Below are positions 1-6,503 of a stretch of DNA of 33,733 nt, piece by piece. The notes beneath the pieces were generated by a model, which searched no databases, was not told the origin of the DNA, and saw only the letters and a program-made list of their open reading frames with translations. The number at the start of each line of letters is the position of its first letter. Position 1 is the stretch's first letter. The stretch covers positions 1 through 33,733 of the forward strand of contig JAHDEV010000016.1 in assembly GCA_020628615.1 (NCBI GenBank). The letters run 5' to 3'. The stretch comes from Dokdonia sp. (GTDB lineage Bacteria; Bacteroidota; Bacteroidia; Flavobacteriales; Flavobacteriaceae). The translations under genes were made by a program, and so were the position numbers.

Positions 1-232
1 GAGTGGCCCATCTTGTATGACCTATTCCTATACCACCAGTTGTAGTAATATCTGCCTCGAGCTTAGCTCTTAAATCTGCAACCTTTCCTTTTGTTTTAGA
101 GAATTTAACATCCGTTCCATCATATAATGCTATACCAGCACTATCATAACCTCTATACTCAAGTCTTTCTAAACCTTGAACAACTACAGGGTAAGCTTCT
201 CTATGACCTATATATCCGACTATTCCGCACAT
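1..232 (-). CDS. glmS: Glutamine--fructose-6-phosphate aminotransferase, N-terminal part (truncated by window edge)
   Basis: This fragment is not in the ORF track; I translated it by hand from the reverse strand. The ATG lies at 230-232 and the frame is open to the left edge, giving 77 codons. The protein starts MCGIVGYIGHREAYPVV and continues with the LEYRGYDSAG and GIGHTRWAT blocks typical of the class II glutamine amidotransferase half of GlmS. Cys2 would be the N-terminal nucleophile that releases ammonia from glutamine. GlmS makes glucosamine-6-phosphate, the entry point to UDP-GlcNAc for peptidoglycan and lipopolysaccharide, in the cytoplasm. It begins 12 bp after the DUF4270 gene on the same strand, so it is probably the third gene of a GT5-like/DUF4270/glmS operon. 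The isomerase half lies outside the window. The family call is secure. Confidence 0.95.
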   Translation of the reverse strand, partial: MCGIVGYIGHREAYPVVVQGLERLEYRGYDSAGIALYDGTDVKFSKTKGKVADLRAKLEADITTTGGIGIGHTRWAT

Positions 233-244
233 ATTTTATATATT

Positions 245-2023
245 TTAAAGTCCTAATGCTATACCACAAGGGCTAGTAGGATCTATTTCTTCTGTTAAAG
301 TGTAAAAAATTCTTAGCCTCAAACGCTTTTCTTCGTTTGGACTCGCACTACCGTGCAGTATCGTTCCTTCTGGAGAGATAACAGAAGATAATGGTACTCT
401 TTGACCATCTTCTAAGTCTCCCGTACCACCTATAAGTGCAGTATTCTCAAGTGTTACATTTTGAGAAACAGCAAGTGCAAGACGTACATTTGTAGAATCG
501 TTTTGTATAATATTATTGATGTGCTGAGTGACTCTTATTTTATAACTTACGCCATCACTATTTAAGTCACCCTCTACTTCTCTTGTAAGTCTCCCTAAGT
601 GATTAACTCGAGTATCTACGGGACCAGTGGTTCCTGTTGTTACATCTATAGCAGCATCTAAAAGTGTACTATTATTTTCGTAATCATAAATAAAGAGTCG
701 TTCTGGCTCTAATTGCCCAGCACCCGCATCTGCTAAATCATCTTGATCTACATAAAATGTGAGATTTGCCTCATTTATTAAAATATTGCAAGAACGTAAT
801 GCTTCCAGTTGATCTGCAACACCATCTGCATCTGCATCTGCTCCAAATAAATCTATGAGAGCTATTGAGCCATCACCTCCTTTGAGATATAAATTCTCTT
901 CTCCATCAACCGTGTTTTGGCTTTCATTAAAAGTTGTCGTACCAATTGGACTTATTCCAAAGTCGTTTGTATAACCTATAGCACGCACACCATTTAAAGA
1001 GAGTGATATATCACCCTTACCATCATCTGTAGACTCACCAGGCTCACCAGAGTCATCATCTCCTTCAAAACTGTAATATATCGTGACATCTACCCCTGTA
1101 AGGTTGAATAAAATAGTGCTTCCTTTATCATCAATAGCTTCTGCCTTAAAATAAAGCCCTCTGAAGTAATCGTTAAATGTGTTACTATTAAGAAGTACTC
1201 CAGTATTTTCTTGATTTATAATTGCTTCTTGCCAGTAGGCTACCACATCTGCACCAACTGTAGTCGTATTATCATAAGCCATTCTTATTCTTGGGCTCAG
1301 TCTATCAGAAACTTCAAATTCTGGATCTTCTGGTATGTTTCCATCATCGTCAAGTACTGGCTCTGTAAGAACGATTTCCTCTGCACTTGGAACAAAACCT
1401 TCCTCCAGCTCTCCATCACTATTCACATCTCTTACCTCAAATAACAAATCTCCTTCTACGCCAGCGAAATCTTCTATCTCATTAGAAAAATATAACGCAG
1501 CATCTTCGAAATCTGAATTTGGATCTAAGCTATTTAAAAAGAAATTAGATCTATATACAGATAATTTCATCTGTCCAGGTGTATTTCCAAATATAGAATC
1601 TATTGTATACGTAGAAGCCCCATCATCATCTGTACCTTCATTAGTAGCAAAGTATGCTAGTGAAAATACTACTGAATCAATTACAGTAGGGTTATCTACG
1701 GTATTATCTCCAAAATCCGGATTAGTACGAGACAAAGCAACTTGTGAAAGGAAGTTACTAGTCGTAGACCCATAAGTAGGGTCGTTATAATAGCCTACAA
1801 CACCAATCTGAGCGCCATTAGTCTGCACTCCATTAAAACCAGATGCATCTGCATAGTTGCGGCTATATGCTGCAATATCAAAATCTTGAGCTACCTCTGT
1901 TTCAAAATTTACTTGCCCTACAATGTCTGTTCCTATAGAACCAAACTCATCTTCACAAGATATAATCAATAACGCAAGACCCACTACTGCAAGTGCTTGC
2001 TTAAATAATTTGTTCAACTTCAT
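245..2023 (-). CDS. DUF4270 family lipoprotein
   Basis: A 592-residue exported protein. The N-terminus MKLNKLFKQALAVVGLALLI leads into a lipobox IISC with the lipidated cysteine at residue 23, so it should be a lipoprotein of the outer envelope. The overall sequence (IGTDIVGQVNFET and NDPTYGSTTSNFLSQVALS near the N-terminus) matches the DUF4270 family of Bacteroidota, which has no established function. Residues about 396-407 form a textbook EF-hand-like loop, DADADGVADQLE, and an acidic linker (GDDDSGEPGESTDDG) lies just before the C-terminal third, so calcium binding is plausible. It follows the GT5-like gene by 9 bp and precedes glmS by 12 bp, consistent with one transcript. The family call is from recognition of conserved blocks; the role is unknown. 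Confidence 0.85.
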   Translation of the reverse strand: MKLNKLFKQALAVVGLALLIISCEDEFGSIGTDIVGQVNFETEVAQDFDIAAYSRNYADASGFNGVQTNGAQIGVVGYYNDPTYGSTTSNFLSQVALSRTNPDFGDNTVDNPTVIDSVVFSLAYFATNEGTDDDGASTYTIDSIFGNTPGQMKLSVYRSNFFLNSLDPNSDFEDAALYFSNEIEDFAGVEGDLLFEVRDVNSDGELEEGFVPSAEEIVLTEPVLDDDGNIPEDPEFEVSDRLSPRIRMAYDNTTTVGADVVAYWQEAIINQENTGVLLNSNTFNDYFRGLYFKAEAIDDKGSTILFNLTGVDVTIYYSFEGDDDSGEPGESTDDGKGDISLSLNGVRAIGYTNDFGISPIGTTTFNESQNTVDGEENLYLKGGDGSIALIDLFGADADADGVADQLEALRSCNILINEANLTFYVDQDDLADAGAGQLEPERLFIYDYENNSTLLDAAIDVTTGTTGPVDTRVNHLGRLTREVEGDLNSDGVSYKIRVTQHINNIIQNDSTNVRLALAVSQNVTLENTALIGGTGDLEDGQRVPLSSVISPEGTILHGSASPNEEKRLRLRIFYTLTEEIDPTSPCGIALGL

Positions 2024-2032
2024 AGTAACTAT

Positions 2033-2845
2033 CTATTCTTCTAAAACTTGGGTAGTGTAAAAATCTTCGTATGCCTGAGGAAACTCCTCCTTCTTTTTAT
2101 ACGGCAGAACAGGGATTTTAGTCGTATTTAAAATTTTAAGCAAGTTTTCGTTTAAGTCTTGAGACCCCACAATGGCTGCATCACTATTTCTAATAGTTAC
2201 CTTCATTAAGTTCTCGTAAGTTGGATCTTCAAGCTCTTTTATAGTTTCTGGATCTACACCATCAAAAGCAACTTTATTAAGCAACTCACTATTTAATGAA
2301 CCTTCAAACCCTTGATTATAAACAGATGTTACAATCTTACTTTGAGAAAACAATGGCTCACTAGCATAGTATTGTTTGAGATATAGTGGCAGTAAAGAAG
2401 CTAGCCATCCTTGAACGTGTATAATATCTGGAGCCCAGTTCAATTTTTTAACCGTCTCTACTACACCTTTTGCAAAGAAAATAGCACGCTCGTCATTATC
2501 AGGAAAAAGATTTCCATCTTCATCTGTAAACGTAGCTTTACGCTTAAAATACTCTTCGTTATCTATAAAATAAACTTGAATACGCTCTTTAGGTATAGAT
2601 GCAACTTTGATTATAAGTGGCATATCAAAATCGTTAATCACAAGATTCATTCCTGATAGCCTAATCACTTCGTGTAATTGATGCCTGCGCTCATTAATAT
2701 TGCCGTAGCGAGGCATAAATATGCGTATTTGCCCTCCCTTGGAATTAACCATTTGAGGAGCTTCAAACGACATAGAGGCAATCTCGGTCTCTGGTAGATA
2801 AGGAATCACTTCAGATGACACGTACAATATCCTCTTATCTTTCAT
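2033..2845 (-). CDS. Glycogen/starch synthase-like GT5 N-terminal domain protein (stand-alone half)
   Basis: The 270-residue product resembles only the N-terminal Rossmann half of GT5 glycogen synthases: RILYVSSEVIPY at the start, then IRIFMPRYGNI, and PDIIHVQGWLASLLPLYLK at about residues 138-156. A complete GlgA is about 470-480 residues and carries a second domain with the nucleotide-sugar site. That half is absent, and the next gene begins 9 bp downstream. The usual KTGGL substrate-binding motif after the first strand is replaced by PETEIASMS, so ordinary ADP-glucose glycogen synthase activity is doubtful. Databases usually label such Bacteroidota proteins glycogen/starch synthase. It is probably first in an operon with DUF4270 and glmS, driven by a TACTTTTG box at 2885-2892. 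I do not assign glgA because key parts are missing. Confidence 0.8.
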   Translation of the reverse strand: MKDKRILYVSSEVIPYLPETEIASMSFEAPQMVNSKGGQIRIFMPRYGNINERRHQLHEVIRLSGMNLVINDFDMPLIIKVASIPKERIQVYFIDNEEYFKRKATFTDEDGNLFPDNDERAIFFAKGVVETVKKLNWAPDIIHVQGWLASLLPLYLKQYYASEPLFSQSKIVTSVYNQGFEGSLNSELLNKVAFDGVDPETIKELEDPTYENLMKVTIRNSDAAIVGSQDLNENLLKILNTTKIPVLPYKKKEEFPQAYEDFYTTQVLEE

Positions 2846-2884
2846 ATATGTAAAATTAGGTTGTTATTCTATTCAAAAAACACG

Positions 2885-2892
2885 CAAAAGTA
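2885..2892 (-). promoter_or_regulatory. Candidate Bacteroidota -7 box for the GT5-like/DUF4270/glmS operon
   Basis: The minus strand reads TACTTTTG, an exact match to the TAnnTTTG box of Bacteroidota promoters, ending 39 nt before the GT5-like start codon. I found no clear TTG -33 element at the usual distance, so this is a motif-based call only. Confidence 0.45.
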
Positions 2893-2923
2893 CGAATTTT
2901 TACGCACTTAGGGTTAATATTAG

Positions 2924-2931
2924 TAAGTTTG
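2924..2931 (+). promoter_or_regulatory. Candidate Bacteroidota -7 box for panC
   Basis: TAAGTTTG matches TAnnTTTG and ends 23 nt before the GTG of panC, which would give a short 5' leader. It is divergent from the GT5-like promoter box about 31 bp away, so the 109-bp intergenic region probably holds two back-to-back promoters. No convincing -33 TTG is visible. Confidence 0.45.
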
Positions 2932-2954
2932 CACCCCGTTAAAATTTTGGTAAA

Positions 2955-3803
2955 GTGCAAGCAATCACAGCTCATAATCAGATTTCTAAAATCGTCAGTC
3001 AAGCAAAAGCGCAAGGTAAAACCGTAGGTTTTGTACCCACAATGGGTGCATTGCACAATGGCCACGCCTCACTAATAGACTATGCACTCAAAGACTGTGC
3101 CCTTATTGTGGTAAGTATTTTTGTAAACCCCACGCAGTTTAATAACGCTACAGATTTAGAAAAGTATCCCAGAACCATAGAAAAGGATCTCGCATTCTTA
3201 TCTCACTATGGGTCTAAAGTCGCTGTTTACAATCCTTCACCAGAAGAAATCTATGGCAATAATGTATCCTCAAAAGGTTATAATTTTGGCCATTTAGAAA
3301 CCGTAATGGAAGGCGAGCATCGCCCAGGACATTTTGATGGTGTAGGTACTGTTTTAAACATTCTTTTTAGACAAGTTAATCCTCATAAGGCATATTTTGG
3401 CGAAAAAGATTTCCAGCAACTCACCATTGTGCGCAAGCTCGTTGATATAGAAAATCTTGATTTAGAAATCATAGGTTGTCCCATACATCGCCAAGAAGAT
3501 GGTCTTGCTATGAGCAGTCGCAATGCTAGACTTACAGAGCATCAACTTGAAATTGCACCTTTCATTTATGAATCTCTTTTATATGCCAAAAATAATTTTG
3601 ACTCACTTTCGGCACGAGAATTGAAAGCATATATCGAGTCTATCTACAAAGAAAAAGATGGACTAGAACTGGAGTATTTTGAGATCGTAAATATCAAAAA
3701 TCTTCGTACGCTTTCGCGAAAGCGTAAAAATCAACAATATCGAGCTTTCCTTGCCGTTTATGCTGGCGAGGTGAGACTTATAGATAACATAGCTTTAAAT
3801 TAA
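2955..3803 (+). CDS. panC: Pantothenate synthetase
   Basis: The 282-residue enzyme condenses pantoate and beta-alanine using ATP to give pantothenate, the coenzyme A precursor, in the cytoplasm. The family signature PTMGALHNGHASLI is at residues 28-41, followed by FVNPTQFN, the GHLETVMEGEHRPGHFDGV block, AYFGEKDFQQL and MSSRNARL. The start is GTG; it gives the usual N-terminal length before the signature and no upstream ATG in frame is available. It is followed 24 bp later by panD, which makes beta-alanine, so substrate supply and use are linked. A TTTCGCGAAA palindrome lies inside the gene near residues 251-257 and is translated as LSRKRK; this C-terminal stretch is not a catalytic motif. 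Length is normal for the family. Confidence 0.97.
   Translation: MQAITAHNQISKIVSQAKAQGKTVGFVPTMGALHNGHASLIDYALKDCALIVVSIFVNPTQFNNATDLEKYPRTIEKDLAFLSHYGSKVAVYNPSPEEIYGNNVSSKGYNFGHLETVMEGEHRPGHFDGVGTVLNILFRQVNPHKAYFGEKDFQQLTIVRKLVDIENLDLEIIGCPIHRQEDGLAMSSRNARLTEHQLEIAPFIYESLLYAKNNFDSLSARELKAYIESIYKEKDGLELEYFEIVNIKNLRTLSRKRKNQQYRAFLAVYAGEVRLIDNIALN
3707..3726. repeat. TTTCGCGAAA palindrome, copy 1 (inside panC)
   Basis: TACGCTTTCGCGAAAGCGTA is a perfect 20-bp palindrome. It is read in panC as ACG CTT TCG CGA AAG CGT, giving TLSRKR, a frame different from the other coding copies. Confidence 0.95.
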
Positions 3804-3815
3804 ACACCTTATTAT

Positions 3816-3823
3816 TACCTTTG
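3816..3823 (+). promoter_or_regulatory. Candidate -7 box just ahead of panD (near-leaderless)
   Basis: TACCTTTG matches TAnnTTTG and ends only 4 nt before the panD ATG. If transcription starts about 5-8 nt after the box, the panD transcript from this promoter would be leaderless or nearly so. It sits in the 24-bp gap after panC, so panD may have both readthrough and its own promoter. Confidence 0.45.
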
Positions 3824-3827
3824 CATT

Positions 3828-4178
3828 ATGCTAGTAAATGTTGTAAAATCAAAAATACACCGCGTTAAAGTAACGGGTGCAGAACTACACTATATAGGAA
3901 GTATTACCATAGATGAAGATCTTATGGATGCCTCAAAAATTATAGAAGGAGAACGAGTTCAAATCGTAAATGTAACTAACGGTGAACGCCTTGAAACGTA
4001 TGCAATACCGGGACCACGCAACAGTGGTGAGATCACTCTTAATGGCGCAGCTGCTCGTAAGGTTGCAAAGGGAGACATCCTTATCCTTATCACCTATGCA
4101 TTTATGGAACTAGATGAAGCTAAGGAATTTAAACCTACGCTTTGTTTTCCTAACGAAGAGACTAACTTACTTAAGTAA
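3828..4178 (+). CDS. panD: Aspartate 1-decarboxylase
   Basis: The 116-residue pyruvoyl enzyme decarboxylates L-aspartate to beta-alanine for pantothenate synthesis. The self-cleavage site is visible as [14 protein letters not shown], with Gly24-Ser25 at the family-standard position; Ser25 would become the pyruvoyl group. Later blocks [20 protein letters not shown] and [17 protein letters not shown] also match PanD, and the length is normal. It lies 24 bp after panC and 3 bp before the membrane protein gene, on the same strand, so the three are probably co-transcribed. A TAnnTTTG box only 4 nt upstream suggests an extra promoter. Confidence 0.97.
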   Translation: MLVNVVKSKIHRVKVTGAELHYIGSITIDEDLMDASKIIEGERVQIVNVTNGERLETYAIPGPRNSGEITLNGAAARKVAKGDILILITYAFMELDEAKEFKPTLCFPNEETNLLK

Positions 4179-4181
4179 GCC

Positions 4182-5138
4182 TTGTCTACAAAAAAACATA
4201 CAAGCCTTGCGCTTAAAATTATACTCCCACTCGTGGGAGTTTTTTTGGTCTGGTATCAACTTAGTAAAATGAGTGGTGCAGAGCGCAGCGATATGTGGGA
4301 GGCTATAAAAACAGTAGACCCTATATGGATAATTATCTCATTACTTTTTGGTTTATTTAGTCATCTTTCAAGAGCTTATCGCTGGAAATTTCTTTTAGAA
4401 CCCCTGGGCTATAAACCAAGATTACGATCTAGCTTTATGGCTATTCTCACAGGCTACTTTGCAAACACCTTTATAATAAGATCTGGAGAAGTATTAAGGG
4501 GAGTTGCCATCTCACGCACAGACAACATACCGTTTGAAAAAGCCTTTGGAACTATTGTAGCAGAGCGCATTGCAGACTTAATTGTACTTTTACTAGTTAT
4601 GGCAACTGCTGTGGTTTTACAGTCTACGGCACTCGTAGCTTATTTTAAAGAAAATGCAAATCCTACAGGTTTTATCATATTACTTATTTTAGGAATCACG
4701 GCTGGAATAGCTGGCTTAAGATTGCTTAAAACTTCTTCTCATCCATTTATTAAAAGGGTAAGAGATTTTGGACTTGGCCTTTTAGATGGCATTAAGAGCA
4801 TACTTAAAATGGAGCATAATAGTGCTTTTATTTTTCACACAACCTTTATATGGCTTATGTATATAGGAATGTTTTGGGTGATGAAATTTACAGTGCCAGG
4901 TATCGCAAGCGCACCACTAGGAGTAATTCTTGCTTCTTTTGTGATAGGAGCTTTTGCTATGAGCGCGACTAATGCTGGTATGGGCGTTTACCCTATAGCT
5001 ATGGGTGCTATTTTTACATTCTTTGGGTATGAAGATGGAATCGTTTTTGGATGGTTACTCTGGGGTACTCAAACTATTTTTAATGTGGTAATAGGAGGTT
5101 TTTGTGCCTTAATAGTACTCATATTTAATAAAGGTTGA
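4182..5138 (+). CDS. Lysylphosphatidylglycerol synthase transmembrane-domain protein (flippase-like)
   Basis: The 318-residue polytopic inner-membrane protein has about seven to eight hydrophobic segments and matches the LPG_synthase_TM family (the membrane part of MprF-type proteins). Recognisable blocks are SHLSRAYRWKFLLEPLGY at about residues 61-78, the RSGEVLRGVAI segment and FGTIVAERIADL. No soluble aminoacyl-transferase domain is present, so it is a stand-alone membrane domain; the substrate, probably a lipid, is not known. The start is TTG, 3 bp after the panD stop, giving MSTKKHTSLALKIILPL. That spacing argues for translational coupling with panD, and this order after panCD seems to be common in Flavobacteriaceae as far as I recall. 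A role in vitamin synthesis is not implied. Confidence 0.85.
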   Translation: MSTKKHTSLALKIILPLVGVFLVWYQLSKMSGAERSDMWEAIKTVDPIWIIISLLFGLFSHLSRAYRWKFLLEPLGYKPRLRSSFMAILTGYFANTFIIRSGEVLRGVAISRTDNIPFEKAFGTIVAERIADLIVLLLVMATAVVLQSTALVAYFKENANPTGFIILLILGITAGIAGLRLLKTSSHPFIKRVRDFGLGLLDGIKSILKMEHNSAFIFHTTFIWLMYIGMFWVMKFTVPGIASAPLGVILASFVIGAFAMSATNAGMGVYPIAMGAIFTFFGYEDGIVFGWLLWGTQTIFNVVIGGFCALIVLIFNKG

Positions 5139-5182
5139 TTTTTTTACTACTTTAGGGCTTAGTAATCTAAAACAAGCCCCAA

Positions 5183-6328
5183 ATGAAATTACGTTTTTTT
5201 ACACTCATTATCAGTATTTTAAGTCTACCGCTATTTGCACAAATAGACTACAAGGAGATTTCCTCAGATATACTAGGAGAAAGTAGACAACTCAAAATAC
5301 AATTGCCTCGTAATTATGAAGGCAATGTTGATAAAACCTACCCTATCATCATTGTTATGGATGGTGACTATCTTTTTGAGCCCGTTGCTGGTAATGTAGA
5401 TTACTACAGCTACTGGGAAGAAATGCCTCAGGTCATAGTTGTAGGCATTAATCAAGTAGATAGCCGCAATGATGACACCTATTATGACGAGATAAGCAAC
5501 TTACCTTCAGACACTGGCGCTTCGTTTTTTGAATTTATAGGGCTAGAGTTAATGCCTTATCTAGATAAAAATTACAGAACAAGTACTTTTAGAATTGCAG
5601 TAGGTCACGATCTCACAGCAAATTTTATGAACTACTACCTTATGAAAGATCCCACACTCTTTCAAGGGTATATCTCTCTTAGTCCAGACATTGCTCCTCA
5701 AATGGAAGAACGACTCACCGCTAGGTTAGGAGCGATCGATCAAAAACTCTTTTATTACCTTGCTACTGGAACCGAAGATATAGGAGCCCTACGCAACTCT
5801 ATTATACAGCTAGACAGCCAGATTAAGCAGGTCAAGAATGAAAGCTTGCAATACAATTTTGACAATTTTGAAGGAGCAACTCATTATTCTCTTGTGGGTA
5901 GAGCCATCCCAAAGGCATTAGAGCAAATGTTTTCTGTGTATAGGCCTATAAGTAAGACAGAATACAAAGAACGCCTACTCAAAAGCGACGCTCCCTACGA
6001 CTATCTTATAAACAAATACACCACCGTAAAAGATCTTTTTGGACTAGATGACCCTATACGTATTAATGATTACGTAGCTACAGCTACTGCATTAGAAAAA
6101 AAAGCAGACTGGGCGGGGCTTGCAAACCTGGGGCAACTAGCTAGAAAACAATATCCAGAGACTATGCTAGGTAACTACTACCTAGCTTTATCTCTTGAAA
6201 AGGCTGGGGAACCTAAGAAAGCGATGCGCACTTATCAAAATGCATACCTATTAGAAGAAGTTTCTTTTCTTACTAAAGATCTTATGCTTGATCGAGCTGA
6301 TAAAATAAAAGAGGATTTTGGATACTAA
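5183..6328 (+). CDS. Secreted alpha/beta-hydrolase-fold protein (esterase D-like) with Asp at the nucleophile position
   Basis: A 381-residue protein with a signal peptide, MKLRFFTLIISILSLPLFAQ, so it is exported. Residues about 25-245 match the putative-esterase family (PF00756): RQLKIQLPRNY, YPIIIVMDGDYLF, VIVVGINQ, and the nucleophile elbow. The elbow reads AVGHDLTANF where active members have GHSxGG, so aspartate replaces the catalytic serine. A histidine candidate persists in EGATHYSLV. Residues about 285-370 look like TPR-type helices (YYLALSLEKAGEPKKAMRTYQNAY). It may be an inactive pseudo-enzyme or may use Asp as in haloalkane dehalogenases and epoxide hydrolases; the sequence cannot decide. 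A terminator-like hairpin separates it from the regulator gene downstream. Confidence 0.8.
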   Translation: MKLRFFTLIISILSLPLFAQIDYKEISSDILGESRQLKIQLPRNYEGNVDKTYPIIIVMDGDYLFEPVAGNVDYYSYWEEMPQVIVVGINQVDSRNDDTYYDEISNLPSDTGASFFEFIGLELMPYLDKNYRTSTFRIAVGHDLTANFMNYYLMKDPTLFQGYISLSPDIAPQMEERLTARLGAIDQKLFYYLATGTEDIGALRNSIIQLDSQIKQVKNESLQYNFDNFEGATHYSLVGRAIPKALEQMFSVYRPISKTEYKERLLKSDAPYDYLINKYTTVKDLFGLDDPIRINDYVATATALEKKADWAGLANLGQLARKQYPETMLGNYYLALSLEKAGEPKKAMRTYQNAYLLEEVSFLTKDLMLDRADKIKEDFGY

Positions 6329-6346
6329 GTAGTGTAAAAAATAATA

Positions 6347-6360
6347 ACGCTTTCGCGAAA
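6347..6360. repeat. TTTCGCGAAA palindrome, copy 2 (intergenic, right arm degraded)
   Basis: ACGCTTTCGCGAAA starts 18 nt after the hydrolase-like gene's stop. The core decamer at 6351-6360 is exact, but the right arm continues as A-rich sequence instead of GCGT. Confidence 0.9.
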
Positions 6361-6366
6361 AAAAAT

Positions 6367-6402
6367 AAAAAGCTACCCACTATTAATGAATAGCTTTTTT
6401 TT
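6367..6402 (+). terminator. Rho-independent-type terminator
   Basis: AAAAAGCTA pairs with TAGCTTTTT across a 15-nt loop and is followed by a run of eight T. It lies about 40 nt past the hydrolase-like gene and would stop transcription before the regulator gene. The stem is AT-rich, so strength is uncertain. Confidence 0.6.
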
Positions 6403-6469
6403 ACACATACACTTCAGTCCCTCAAATGAAATGTATATCCCCAAAAATCTTAAAAATCACAAATTATCG

Positions 6470-6498
6470 ACCTATACTTTAGGTATAGTTTTTACCTA
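6470..6498. promoter_or_regulatory. Cluster of ACCTA/TAGGT dyads upstream of the LuxR-type regulator
   Basis: ACCTA at 6470, TAGGT at 6480 and ACCTA at 6494 form nested inverted repeats. The same stretch can also be read as CTATAC-TTTAG-GTATAG (6472-6488). It lies just before the regulator gene and could be an operator, perhaps for autoregulation. This is inference from symmetry only. Confidence 0.35.
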
Positions 6499-6503
6499 AA
6501 CCA

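Noticed and set aside
1335-1775. 146-aa plus-strand ORF opposite the DUF4270 gene
   Set aside because: A Ser-rich shadow of the antisense frame of a well-supported gene, with no family match or promoter.
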